From Microbacteriaceae bacterium (GTDB lineage: Bacteria > Actinomycetota > Actinomycetes > Actinomycetales > Microbacteriaceae): a DNA stretch of 34,150 nt. The notes beneath the pieces are model-generated. The model was not told the DNA's origin, did not search any database, and was given only the letters and a program-made list of their open reading frames with translations. Location of the stretch: the NCBI GenBank assembly GCA_947453475.1, contig CANGGK010000010.1, positions 1-34,150 of the forward strand. Reading direction: 5' to 3'. Both the position numbers and the translations under genes were made by a program. Below are positions 7,121-16,859 of the stretch, in pieces; the stretch's first letter is position 1, and the number at the start of each line of letters is the position of its first letter.

Positions 7121-10100
7121 GCTCTTCCCCAGAATCAATTTCAGAGGCTCCAATGCCAACCCACGCTGAAGGTTTTCGTGCTCACGTTGATTCTTGAAAG
7201 AGCGTAGGCACTGATAGCAACTCGATTCGAGCCCGCACTCGCAACGTGAAACTCTCGTGTGTGCCGCGTCGAAGACAGAACTGATGTTCTCTGCAATCAA
7301 CTTTGCAAAGCCAGCGCCTGCCGGAACTGCATCAATAAGAGCTAACCGAATTTCGGCATCAGTCGAAGGCAAAGGAACCACATCTATGTCATCGTGTGAA
7401 ATTTGAAGACCCTCAGCTGCTCCTTCGAGCAGCGCGTAAGCCAGCGATGAAGCCGCAGCACGGGTATCAATACCGTGCTTACTGACGTCAATTGAAATGT
7501 GGACAATGTCCGTTTCAAACACGTGGCCAAGGTGCACTCGATCCCTAAACTTACCAGCGCATTTTCTCGAGCCGTCGTAAGGCGCCTCGTGGTCGGTGCT
7601 CTTTTGCTTTTCAAGAGCCGGGTGTGCGTCGTTGCACCATGTGCAAACGTCGTACCCCTGATTCCCAGGCCCAGAGTTTAGAACGACCAATTTAGCGACC
7701 GAACGAAGCTCTGCTTCAACTCCTGGAGGCGTACGCTTTCCAGAAATCAGAACAACTTCACCTTGGTCCTTAAGGTGGATGCTTCTATTCCATGCGAACT
7801 TTTTAACGGACTCTCCTGGTTTCTTCAAGCCGCCTTTGGCGTGGAATCCCCATTCGGGAATAACGTAGTTGCCCTTGCGGAGCTTGTTTGAACCGCAACT
7901 TGGACAAGAATCGATTGAATCAGAGTCCACGTAAATTCGCTCCTGATATTCCTGACAATCAGAGCAGGCGGCGTACCTAAAGCGTCGGAAGCCTTTCTCC
8001 GTGTTTGCAGGCCGCACTAATCCCGTTGATTCCCAAACCACGCCTGCAGCAATTACTTGGGCTCCAGGTGCGTAGTCAAAAATTGCCACGGCCAAATCTC
8101 GATCGAGTTCGATCTTCTGGGCGAGCGCGGAGTCCCCTCGTCTCGGGATAAGTGGAACTGTGTCTACAGGGAACCCATACTTTGGAATCAGATTGTTCTT
8201 AGATAAGAATCCAATCAAATCCTTTTCAGTGATCGTCTTCAAACTACGGCTCAGACGACTTGCTTCCATCATCGCCTTTGACGTCGCTATCGCTGCTCCA
8301 TTGGGGGTAAGAAGTTCCTTGATGAGGTTCTCATATTGAGCAACTTCCTTTTGAAAACTCTCTCGAACGAAGTTGAACCGAGCAGAGAATTCACTTTGAA
8401 TCTTGAACCAAAGCTGATCAGATTTGCCTTTCAAGACCGCTGGAACGATGGCTTCGAAACGGGGCTTCAGTATTGCCGAATTGCTAGTAAGCCAGGAATC
8501 CAAAGCATTTCCCAAGCCGCCGTTAGGTGCGAGAAAGTCTCCTGCTTTTGGAAGAGCTTTAATCCCCATGTCTTTAAGGAAGGCAGAGAAGAAAAGGCTG
8601 AAAACGTGCCGCGCCAAGATGCGCTCATTGTGCAAATCCACATATGGAGAGCGCATTTTTCCGGCAACCATTGAAACTGGATCGCTGAACATGGACAAAT
8701 CATGCGGGCGACGTTGCGCATAAGTCAAGATAAGCGCGGCGCTGTCAGCACGACGACCTGCACGACCTGCACGCTGAATATAGTTGGCTACCGCGGGCGG
8801 CATGTTTCGCAGCAAAACTGCCTGGAGCTCACCAACGTCCACGCCCAGTTCGAAAGTCGTAGAAGAACTGAGAACGTTGATTCGGCCTTCGATGAAGTCC
8901 TGCTGGACCTGCGCGGCGTAGTCCGTCTCAAGTTGCGCCGTGTGTTCTCTAGCAACCATGCCAACTACTTCATCTGCGGCATAAAGTGACGCGTAGTGAG
9001 AACTCGCAATTCCGCCGGTGAGGTATTTGGCCCCCACCATCTGGAGGGTGCCTTCACATTTGAACCTCGGACATACGTCACCTGCAGAGACCGAAGTGAT
9101 GCGACGGCAGAGTCCGCAACGAAAAAGGTTTCCGGCTGCCTCTGTGGATTGGATGACAATGTTCTTTGGGTTTAGCGCGAACACTACCCCTTGTGTGCCT
9201 ATAGTTTGATTTGCTAGGAATCCGTTGAATACACCTTGGGGTGATGACAATGCCGACCATAGGTCCTTCAGAAATTTCACTGGATCCGCTTGGATGCCAA
9301 TGGCTTCGAAAACTTTCTTGGTGAAATCTAGACGTGTATTCGAGGCTGATTTTGGCAGCCACGCGTAGGTCTTTATTTGAGAATTAGCCTCAGCCTCGCG
9401 AATGTACAGGGGTCCTGTACGAGGTTTGAAGAGTTCATCGCCCAGGTCAACACCGTCTGCACCTTGAACGATGCCGGAGATTCGAAGAGTGTTCAAGATT
9501 TCGCTTAAGAATGCCTTAGCTTGTTCGATGCTGAAACCAAGGTTTGTCATTGGTTTGTAGGCTACATCCCCGCTCGGAAGGCGGAATCGCCAGCTAATGA
9601 GGCCACTTCCCTCTAGGTTGGTCTGCAAGTCTGTAGACGTTGCTTCCCAATAAAGTCTCTTCAAAACCATGTCCTGCTGAGCGATTGAGCTGAGTCCCTG
9701 CAGGATGTTCGCGTTTCGAGCCTCGTTGACCACATATGCCTTAAGGTCCAGGAAGCCGATCTCTGTGCCTGGGTGAGCACCTTCGGCAACTGCGAGTGCC
9801 TTGCGGATAATTCTTCGCCACAGAATACGCTCGTGGCTGTCCTCGAGATAGGGAGCAAAGAAAGCAGCCTGCTGTCGGCTATCGGAGAAAATCATCAACT
9901 TTCTGCCCTCACCAGGCAAGTGTGCTAAAGCCCCAAGGGGCGCCGGAGGGAGGTCATGATAGAGACTCGTAGCCAAAACTGCGGCAGCAGCATCATTCCC
10001 ACTTTCAAGCTTTCTAATGATGCTTTGTCCGAGCCCCGAGCATACTTGGCACTTAGTCACTCGATCCGTGAATCGCACTTCGAACACTTCATCACTATGG

Positions 10101-11797
10101 CAGTCGGTGCACGATGAAATATTTTCGTGTGAGATCAAACCACACTTCCCGCACAGAAAACTACTCTGTGATTCCACATCGCTTGCCGCTGGTGGTGTGT
10201 CGTCAAAATTGACCTCATCCTCGTTATCCGAGTCGCTGGCGAATTCAACAGGATAGGCATAGGTCGCAGGCGATGCTTTTTCAGACTTCCCGCTTGCTTT
10301 GAAATACTCTCGTCCTGCGCTTTCAACAACGTAACCGGCGTAATAGCTAGCGCCGCAACGTTTGCAACCCGCTAACTCATACGAAGGCGCAGAGCAATCC
10401 GGGCATGAGAGATGTCTCGAAAGATGCGCGTGCGGTGTGCTCGAGAGACAGCTAAAGACGCCTTCCGTTGCACGAGCAAAAAGGTGGAATCTTGCCTGGA
10501 ATGATGGATTGCCAAACTGATCCTTAATCCCCGAACCTAGCTCAACAATTCGCACAACAGCCTCTTGAGCCGTCTCAGCGTCTGAGCCGAAAACCCTGAT
10601 GGCAACATCTGCAACGCTGCTTGGCTGAAGCAGTAGGAATTGGCGAACCAGACTCACATGCTCATTCTCAAGGAACAGATTGGACGCCGTGTCGTTATTG
10701 GCACCTGACGCAATAGCCGCGGAGACAAACGCGCTTTCGTCATTTAGCGGTATCCAAGCCTCTGGTGAACTGAAGCTCCAGGAGCCAGGGCCAATATCGC
10801 GACGTTGTGGTTCGACTAGGTCCCTGAATTTGCCTTCGTTTTCCGCTATCGCATATTCATTTCCAAAGAAATTGGAGGCAAACCGCTCCTTGTCTTCATC
10901 AGAGCCTCCGATGGTTGCAGTTGTGCCAATAGTGATTATCGAGTTTGTTTTATCAACTCTTTCGCGAAGTTTTTTGAGCAAAAGCGCTACTTCGACACCG
11001 TGTGCTCCATCGTAAGTATGAGCCTCATCCGCGACGATAAACTTCCATGAGTTTGCGTCGCTTCCGTTGAATATTTCGTGGTCTTCTGGGCGAAGCAAAA
11101 GATACTCAAGCATTGCGTAGTTAGTCAGCAAAATGTGCGGTGGAGTCGAGCGCATCTCTTCCCGCGAGACCAACTCATTTGAAGGAGGCATTTTGCCTTC
11201 GCGTTGCAAGTACAACTGCTTGGCTCGGTCTTGTGTCTCCAGGGTTTCGCCGGTGTATCGACCAAACGTGATTGAGCTGTAACCCGAGAGTGTTTCCCGA
11301 ATGCGTTTAACTTGATCGTTCGCCAAAGCGTTCATTGGATAGAGCAATAGGGCTCGAACGCCGCTACCCAGGGTGCCGGCCTCTTTCTCCTTCATCAGGT
11401 GATTGATGATGGGAATCAGGAAGCTCTCTGTCTTTCCTGATCCTGTGCCGGTCGCTACGAGGAGGCTACGTCCGCCCCCGATTTTTCGAATTGCATCTTC
11501 TTGGTGTTTATAAACCGGGCGATCTAGAGGAAATGCGTTGTTTCCAATCTTCAGGAACTCAGGAGACAGAGTTCCATCGGCAACAAGTTCGCGGATTGTG
11601 CTCCCTGTTAGATAAGGCGGTGTGGCCTCCAAGTAAGGGCCTTTGACGATGCCACCCGGTTCGGCAATCGATCGGTCAATCGCGAAGGCGATGGCCTTAG
11701 CAAGGTCGACTTGTCGAGGTTGCACCAGGGACTTCAGATAACGACCATACGTTTCAGAAATCTCTTTGGAGGACTTAAGCGGGTTGATGTTATTCAT
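7118..11797 (-). CDS. YprA-type DEAD/DEAH helicase with C-terminal DUF1998/MZB-like zinc-binding region
   Basis: PVYKHQEDAIRKIGGGRSLLVATGTGSGKTESFLIPI; LLYPMNALANDQV; FIVADEAHTYDGAHGVEVALLLKKL; STTFELGVDVGELQAVLLRNMPPAVANYIQRAGRAGRR; C-terminal CECGLESSCYQCLRSFKNQREHENLQRG. Many CxxC pairs. Start codon overlaps the upstream gene by 8 nt. Confidence 0.92.
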   Translation of the reverse strand: MNNINPLKSSKEISETYGRYLKSLVQPRQVDLAKAIAFAIDRSIAEPGGIVKGPYLEATPPYLTGSTIRELVADGTLSPEFLKIGNNAFPLDRPVYKHQEDAIRKIGGGRSLLVATGTGSGKTESFLIPIINHLMKEKEAGTLGSGVRALLLYPMNALANDQVKRIRETLSGYSSITFGRYTGETLETQDRAKQLYLQREGKMPPSNELVSREEMRSTPPHILLTNYAMLEYLLLRPEDHEIFNGSDANSWKFIVADEAHTYDGAHGVEVALLLKKLRERVDKTNSIITIGTTATIGGSDEDKERFASNFFGNEYAIAENEGKFRDLVEPQRRDIGPGSWSFSSPEAWIPLNDESAFVSAAIASGANNDTASNLFLENEHVSLVRQFLLLQPSSVADVAIRVFGSDAETAQEAVVRIVELGSGIKDQFGNPSFQARFHLFARATEGVFSCLSSTPHAHLSRHLSCPDCSAPSYELAGCKRCGASYYAGYVVESAGREYFKASGKSEKASPATYAYPVEFASDSDNEDEVNFDDTPPAASDVESQSSFLCGKCGLISHENISSCTDCHSDEVFEVRFTDRVTKCQVCSGLGQSIIRKLESGNDAAAAVLATSLYHDLPPAPLGALAHLPGEGRKLMIFSDSRQQAAFFAPYLEDSHERILWRRIIRKALAVAEGAHPGTEIGFLDLKAYVVNEARNANILQGLSSIAQQDMVLKRLYWEATSTDLQTNLEGSGLISWRFRLPSGDVAYKPMTNLGFSIEQAKAFLSEILNTLRISGIVQGADGVDLGDELFKPRTGPLYIREAEANSQIKTYAWLPKSASNTRLDFTKKVFEAIGIQADPVKFLKDLWSALSSPQGVFNGFLANQTIGTQGVVFALNPKNIVIQSTEAAGNLFRCGLCRRITSVSAGDVCPRFKCEGTLQMVGAKYLTGGIASSHYASLYAADEVVGMVAREHTAQLETDYAAQVQQDFIEGRINVLSSSTTFELGVDVGELQAVLLRNMPPAVANYIQRAGRAGRRADSAALILTYAQRRPHDLSMFSDPVSMVAGKMRSPYVDLHNERILARHVFSLFFSAFLKDMGIKALPKAGDFLAPNGGLGNALDSWLTSNSAILKPRFEAIVPAVLKGKSDQLWFKIQSEFSARFNFVRESFQKEVAQYENLIKELLTPNGAAIATSKAMMEASRLSRSLKTITEKDLIGFLSKNNLIPKYGFPVDTVPLIPRRGDSALAQKIELDRDLAVAIFDYAPGAQVIAAGVVWESTGLVRPANTEKGFRRFRYAACSDCQEYQERIYVDSDSIDSCPSCGSNKLRKGNYVIPEWGFHAKGGLKKPGESVKKFAWNRSIHLKDQGEVVLISGKRTPPGVEAELRSVAKLVVLNSGPGNQGYDVCTWCNDAHPALEKQKSTDHEAPYDGSRKCAGKFRDRVHLGHVFETDIVHISIDVSKHGIDTRAAASSLAYALLEGAAEGLQISHDDIDVVPLPSTDAEIRLALIDAVPAGAGFAKLIAENISSVFDAAHTRVSRCECGLESSCYQCLRSFKNQREHENLQRGLALEPLKLILGKS

Positions 11798-14700
11798 TGG
11801 ATTCTGTCTCCTGTAATTTCAAAAAGAGTTCTGCGAGCGTTATGTCTAACTCAGTTATTGATGGTGAAACCGTACTTATTTGTTTGTGCAAGTACATGTA
11901 TTTGGTCCAGGCTGTCATTGCCTTTGAGTCACCCCTGGCAGCCAGGCGCACTAGCAAAGCCAAGCGCAGCGATATCCAAGGTATGTCCAGGGTCGTAATT
12001 CGGAGGCCTCGGGTCTTTCGAACTCGATCACGGGTTTCAGGGGTGGCAACTGGTCGAGTGGCAACTAGCTCACGAACGTTGGCTGGATAACCTTCGAACG
12101 CTTCATCTAGGTTCTCTATGGCAGTTCGGAGCGATTGAATATCAATGACCTCGTGAGCGGCATCCGCTTCTATTGCCAGGTCTCGAGCGATTCTCGCCAT
12201 TGTTCCGCCCTCGAAAAGCGAACCAGGAACATACTCTTCAAACCAGGATTCAAATTCCTCTTCGCTCCATAAGGCGAAGAGTTGAGGCACAGTCGCAAAT
12301 AGCCTTGACTTCGAAATTAGAGTCGAGGAAAGTGATTCATCGTCTTCGCCTAGGTCTTCTTGCTTGGGGTTCCTGAGGCCCCAGAATGCAGTCGCCAGCG
12401 CAATCAGACTCTCCATCTGGTTTTCGTCGCTTTCATCAGCTAGTAGGCAAGCCAGCACCGGCTTGTTAGCGTAATTGCTGATATCGATTTCGGTGCTCGC
12501 GCTAGATGCCAACAGTCCTGCAGTGAACAAATGCTTCAGGTAGTGCTCGTCGTCTCGAAGTTCGCTCGGGTAGGATTTCAGCGCTAGCGAAGGCTGTTCC
12601 CGCAGGATGGTAGCCGCGAAGTCTCTCATGGCAACACGATTGACTATTGCCCCCGACTGCATGTTCCCAAGGAGCATGCACTGCCAGGCGCGTTCTAGGC
12701 TGATAGAAAACAGCTTTTGTGTTTGAATGCCGCTCGTCAACCAATAAGCAAGTGCGTGATCAGCTGATGTCTCGGGGACGATTTCGCCGGCATCAAATCG
12801 ACCGGTGTTTGTCCCGGACCTATCTGGGATGTCAGGAAAGACCGACTCGACCCAAGCGTTTGCGATAGCGATCGTGAAGTACGCCTCCCCGAAACCTAAA
12901 ATCTCCTCCGGAACGGACGTCATAAAACCTACCAATGGGATCACAATTGGTTTTATCCACGGCGCCCTGGAGGAGTAAAAGGCTATTTCTAAACCCTCGG
13001 GAGCGGTGTCGGAACGAAACGTGAATTGAAGTTCACCCGACATGGCATCGAATGTGAAACTCTCAAATATTTTTCTTGGGTAAACCTGGCCCGCAGCAAG
13101 GTTTCTGCCGGCATCAGTTAGCAGGTGGAGCTCAAGTGGCCCTTTGTGGTTGGCGGTTTCAGCCAATTCGGCAAGGTTGAAGCGCAGTCGTGAGGCTGAT
13201 TCTTTCGGTGCCAGCTCAATGACTGTTTTATCCGAGCTGACTCCGACTAGCCGAACGCCCACCCGATCTCGTAGCGCGGCATAAAACTGCAAGTCCGGCA
13301 GGTCTTCTATGTGGGCCTTGACCGGTGTGAACCAGGTGCTCTTTCTGAGCGAACTTGTGTTTAACAGCTCAAAACTTTCATGAGCGGGCTGAATCACTAG
13401 ACGCTGAGCACTGACATTGGCATCTGTGATGTGTGTTTCAATCTCCTGCGGCCCGAAGGCAAGTTCAAGCTCAAAATCCCCTCTTCTAAGAGTGGTTGAA
13501 AATTTCTCGAGTCCTTTGCCGTCGTCAGCGAGACTTCGCATCTCGCGTGCTGAGTTTTCTAGGCCAGTCACGATGTTGGCGTTGAATTTCAGGCCAGTTC
13601 CGAAACCCTTGGAGACTGAAACTTCGAAGCTTCCGTCTAGCTCCCGGCCAAAGACCGGCTTGAGGAGGCCCTTGTCAGGGGTGAGTGATGTTTCCAGAAT
13701 CGATGCGTCGATCATGTTCGTGAGTCGATACGTCCAAATATCATCCCCGCCATCGCTAGGCGGCACCATTACGTTCGGAGGTGCGCTGAGGATTGAGTTT
13801 CCTAGTTGATCGAAAACGCCAGGTATTTCATTGCTCTCATGCACCTGGGGCTTTTTATAAGCAGAGACGGGTCTCTTTACGGCAGGCTTTTTGGTACTTC
13901 CAATGAAGATGGCGAAAAGTTCGGCGCCGTCTAGGTCTAATTCATATGCCACCCAGTTAGTCTTTGAGTCGCCTGAACCCCAACCCAGCGGTGCATCGAT
14001 CCGTCTGAGTTGCGCAACCCCATCCACTTCGATTCGAGTCTCAATGCCCTTATACGATTCGCGAACGAGAACTCGGTGAACAGCGGGTTCGATGGGGCCT
14101 CGGATCTGATCCATGGAACCATCGGATTTGAATATTAGGACAGGCGCATCCTCTGTAAAGAGCTTCGTGTTCCAACGGCGATTGAAGGCCTGCCCATTGA
14201 CGTTCTGAAGCACTGAAGCTACGAAAGAAACATTGGGAGTGACTTCTCGAATTTCGAAACTTGCGCGGGTAGGGGTAAGGCCCGGCATAGTTCTAGGGAC
14301 ATGAATTTCACTTTGGTGGAATTGGGCATCCATCGTCCAATTGCTTTGTGAATAGGCGTTTTCTGGCAGAACTGGAAGAAGAGCAAGCAATTCCGTTGAT
14401 CGCCAGCGAATCTGAGGCGAGAAAATGCGAGCCGCACTCTTGGCTCGTCTTAGGGAGCCCAGCTCAGACACAACTCTTACGATCTCGTCGATGACTCGTT
14501 TTGGAAGTCCTTGGCCACCGCCGCTGTTCAAAACCCCGTCGTCTTGGAGGTCATCAAGAACTTCGATGCACTTTTCTACAAAATCCTCCGCGACCTCACC
14601 GGCCTGGTTGATGAAATGCCACGTAGGGGCGTCCAAGCCTTTCGACTGTATGCGCTCGCGAGGTATTGACCTAACTTCGTTGCAAAAATAAGCAGCGTCA

Positions 14701-15146
14701 AAGTTGGGAACCGTCCGATATTCGCGAATCAGTTTCTGGATGAATGTCTTCTGGCTATGCACGGGTATACCAGCGTGCAGAATGATTTCACCGATGCGCC
14801 CCAAGGGGTGTTCGAATCGCTGCAGCCCAAAACGATTTAGAGCCGCGCGATGTAGCTTTGTGATTCGAACCTGATTGCCTTGATTATTTTCCAAGTTGTT
14901 CAGAGCTGACATAATTTGGGCCCAGAGCGCGCCTTGTTCCAGTTCTGCAGAAGCTACTAGATTTAGGCCAACTAAGAGAGATGCCATGTGGCCAGTTTCT
15001 ACCACATAGATATCTCCGCGTTGGATCAGGTAACCAATTCTTTGAAGCGCCTTGCGGGCAAGCTCATCGTCATACTCAAGCTGAACCACCAGCGATTGGT
15101 TACTCAGCGCGTCTCCCCAGACGCGCTCCGCTTCAAAAATGTCCAT
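11790..15146 (-). CDS. Large (1118 aa) protein of unknown function in the helicase/methylase operon
   Basis: Long ORF. The listed start at 15257 overlaps the upstream gene; the ATG at 15146 (MDIFEAERVWGD) has a strong SD (CCGGGGGGGCACATG). No catalytic motif recognised; the middle part looks beta-rich. Confidence 0.85.
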   Translation of the reverse strand: MDIFEAERVWGDALSNQSLVVQLEYDDELARKALQRIGYLIQRGDIYVVETGHMASLLVGLNLVASAELEQGALWAQIMSALNNLENNQGNQVRITKLHRAALNRFGLQRFEHPLGRIGEIILHAGIPVHSQKTFIQKLIREYRTVPNFDAAYFCNEVRSIPRERIQSKGLDAPTWHFINQAGEVAEDFVEKCIEVLDDLQDDGVLNSGGGQGLPKRVIDEIVRVVSELGSLRRAKSAARIFSPQIRWRSTELLALLPVLPENAYSQSNWTMDAQFHQSEIHVPRTMPGLTPTRASFEIREVTPNVSFVASVLQNVNGQAFNRRWNTKLFTEDAPVLIFKSDGSMDQIRGPIEPAVHRVLVRESYKGIETRIEVDGVAQLRRIDAPLGWGSGDSKTNWVAYELDLDGAELFAIFIGSTKKPAVKRPVSAYKKPQVHESNEIPGVFDQLGNSILSAPPNVMVPPSDGGDDIWTYRLTNMIDASILETSLTPDKGLLKPVFGRELDGSFEVSVSKGFGTGLKFNANIVTGLENSAREMRSLADDGKGLEKFSTTLRRGDFELELAFGPQEIETHITDANVSAQRLVIQPAHESFELLNTSSLRKSTWFTPVKAHIEDLPDLQFYAALRDRVGVRLVGVSSDKTVIELAPKESASRLRFNLAELAETANHKGPLELHLLTDAGRNLAAGQVYPRKIFESFTFDAMSGELQFTFRSDTAPEGLEIAFYSSRAPWIKPIVIPLVGFMTSVPEEILGFGEAYFTIAIANAWVESVFPDIPDRSGTNTGRFDAGEIVPETSADHALAYWLTSGIQTQKLFSISLERAWQCMLLGNMQSGAIVNRVAMRDFAATILREQPSLALKSYPSELRDDEHYLKHLFTAGLLASSASTEIDISNYANKPVLACLLADESDENQMESLIALATAFWGLRNPKQEDLGEDDESLSSTLISKSRLFATVPQLFALWSEEEFESWFEEYVPGSLFEGGTMARIARDLAIEADAAHEVIDIQSLRTAIENLDEAFEGYPANVRELVATRPVATPETRDRVRKTRGLRITTLDIPWISLRLALLVRLAARGDSKAMTAWTKYMYLHKQISTVSPSITELDITLAELFLKLQETESNE

Positions 15147-15168
15147 GTGCCCCCCCGGAATTCTGAAT

Positions 15169-16275
15169 CTAGTCCGCTTCGACCGTCTCAACAAAGAAGT
15201 GGCTGGCAAACCAGTCCTTCGATTCAACTTCACCGATGTACTCAGGGCCTGAATCACCGAAATAAATCATGTCGCCATCCCAGGTAACTCGAATTATTTC
15301 GCCTTCCTGAATAGTGTCCCTGCCCCGCATAAGCGTGGATTTCGTAATTGGTCCGATGTGAGATTCATCGAGGGACAGCATGGACTCCCGATCGTGAAGC
15401 TTGCCGCCTGCAAATGTGTAGCTCCGAGGTAACAGAAACTTAGCGAATGGGTCTTGTTCGGTCTCATCAGCAGATGAACCCCAGTACCCAACCATGCGTA
15501 ACGAACCCAAAAAGTTCGCTGCTACTGCGCCATTGGCATCCACCCACAGCCAGTCGAGCTCGAGCGCTCGCCACAATTTGTAGTATCGATTTGTTGTCGT
15601 GTTGCCAATCTCAGACGTGACGTTTTTTGCCGCATCTAAGTCGATAAGTGACCCCGAAGCGTTTAACTGAATCTTTCGAGGACCAACAATGCCCAGCCAG
15701 GTCGCACCAACCGCACTTTGTTTGAGTGACTTCGGGCTTTCCGATGAGCCTGAGGCCGGCTGCGCCGGCACATTATTCTTGCCAACACCTGTGTAAGAAC
15801 CTGCCGCAATAGCGTTGACGCGGCTTATGACAGGGAGGAGCTCATCCGCGAGCTCGAGCCCACACTTATCTGCGACATATTTCACCAGACTAAGTGCGCT
15901 TCTTAGCCCTGAAATATTGTGCGGGTTGTGATCGTGGTACCACTGGTTTCGAGTCGCTAGAAGTTTCTTCAACGACGGGTAAAACTGGTACTCATTCTTA
16001 GGTAGGTACTCGCGAATCGGTGAATCGACGTAGCGGAAAGGCTCGTTGATGATCCAACTTAGGTCTAACCTGCTTGTGTAAATGTAGTGCGAATCTGTTG
16101 CCCGTCGGGCTTCACATAGCTGAGTAAACCAGTGGGCGCCATACTTTGCGCTCATCTGGTTATCAAAGTAAGTGCCAAGCTCAATCGACAGCGAAGAAAG
16201 AACTGTCGAGAACGTCGCGAGACAGTGACCCGGGGAAGAGTCCTCTGGCATGTGAATCGGGTAGAAATCCACCAC
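15169..16275 (-). CDS. HEPN-like domain protein (Swt1-type HEPN-like N-terminal half)
   Basis: FSTVLSSLSIELGTYFDNQMSAKYGAHWF...PSLKKLLATRNQWYHDHNPHNISGLRSALSLVKYVADKCGL, with an R-x4-H motif (RNQWYH; codons 15951-15934). GTG start overlaps the upstream TAG by 1 nt. Confidence 0.6.
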   Translation of the reverse strand: MVDFYPIHMPEDSSPGHCLATFSTVLSSLSIELGTYFDNQMSAKYGAHWFTQLCEARRATDSHYIYTSRLDLSWIINEPFRYVDSPIREYLPKNEYQFYPSLKKLLATRNQWYHDHNPHNISGLRSALSLVKYVADKCGLELADELLPVISRVNAIAAGSYTGVGKNNVPAQPASGSSESPKSLKQSAVGATWLGIVGPRKIQLNASGSLIDLDAAKNVTSEIGNTTTNRYYKLWRALELDWLWVDANGAVAANFLGSLRMVGYWGSSADETEQDPFAKFLLPRSYTFAGGKLHDRESMLSLDESHIGPITKSTLMRGRDTIQEGEIIRVTWDGDMIYFGDSGPEYIGEVESKDWFASHFFVETVEAD

Positions 16276-16832
16276 TAGCTGAGGTCCACAACTGCTGGTT
16301 TGCCTAGTTTCTTCATAAGCGCTACGACACGCGTCAGGGCCCAGGGTAGAACAAGAAGATTTCCATCCTCGGCAGAAATCGCAACTGCCAACGAATCCTT
16401 GAACTTAGCCGCCTTCGGGTTCAATTCTGACCATGTGCCGGTTTCAAACCCGAGGCCCTCAAGCCATTGCTTCGCATTTGCGCCGAGGAGGCCATCCAAC
16501 TCATCCCAAGATACCCCGTTCAGAGTCGGGTAGTCTTTGCCACCAGGGCGTAATGCGCGCAACAGGGCAACCCACTTACCATCCTCGCGAATTTGAACAG
16601 TCATGACTCCGTTGCGGGTCAAGTGACTGTAGAGGGGTGGTGGGCTAGACAAAAATTCCGAGAGACGCACGTGGATCGTTCCGTCTGGGTGAGATTGCAC
16701 CGCCACTTCCGCGTGTAAACCGTCTGGTGACTCGAGATCAGAAATACTAGAGTCAACCTCTTGGCCTGAAATAGCAACTCGCGCAGACCTTTGATTCACC
16801 TTCAGCAATAGGCTGGCAACTTGATGTGTCAT
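16275..16832 (-). CDS. Small (185 aa) protein of unknown function
   Basis: ORF between the methylase and HEPN-like genes. The ATG at 16832 (MTHQVASLL) sits after SD GGGGGAG; the listed start at 16847 uses the SD itself as start codon. Confidence 0.8.
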   Translation of the reverse strand: MTHQVASLLLKVNQRSARVAISGQEVDSSISDLESPDGLHAEVAVQSHPDGTIHVRLSEFLSSPPPLYSHLTRNGVMTVQIREDGKWVALLRALRPGGKDYPTLNGVSWDELDGLLGANAKQWLEGLGFETGTWSELNPKAAKFKDSLAVAISAEDGNLLVLPWALTRVVALMKKLGKPAVVDLS

Positions 16833-16859
16833 AGATATCTCCCCCATATTTTGATGAGC

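Noticed and set aside
15147-15257. N-terminal extension of the large orphan (MIQALSTSVKLNRR...)
   Set aside because: It lies over the end of the HEPN-like gene. The ATG at 15146 has a strong SD and needs no overlap.
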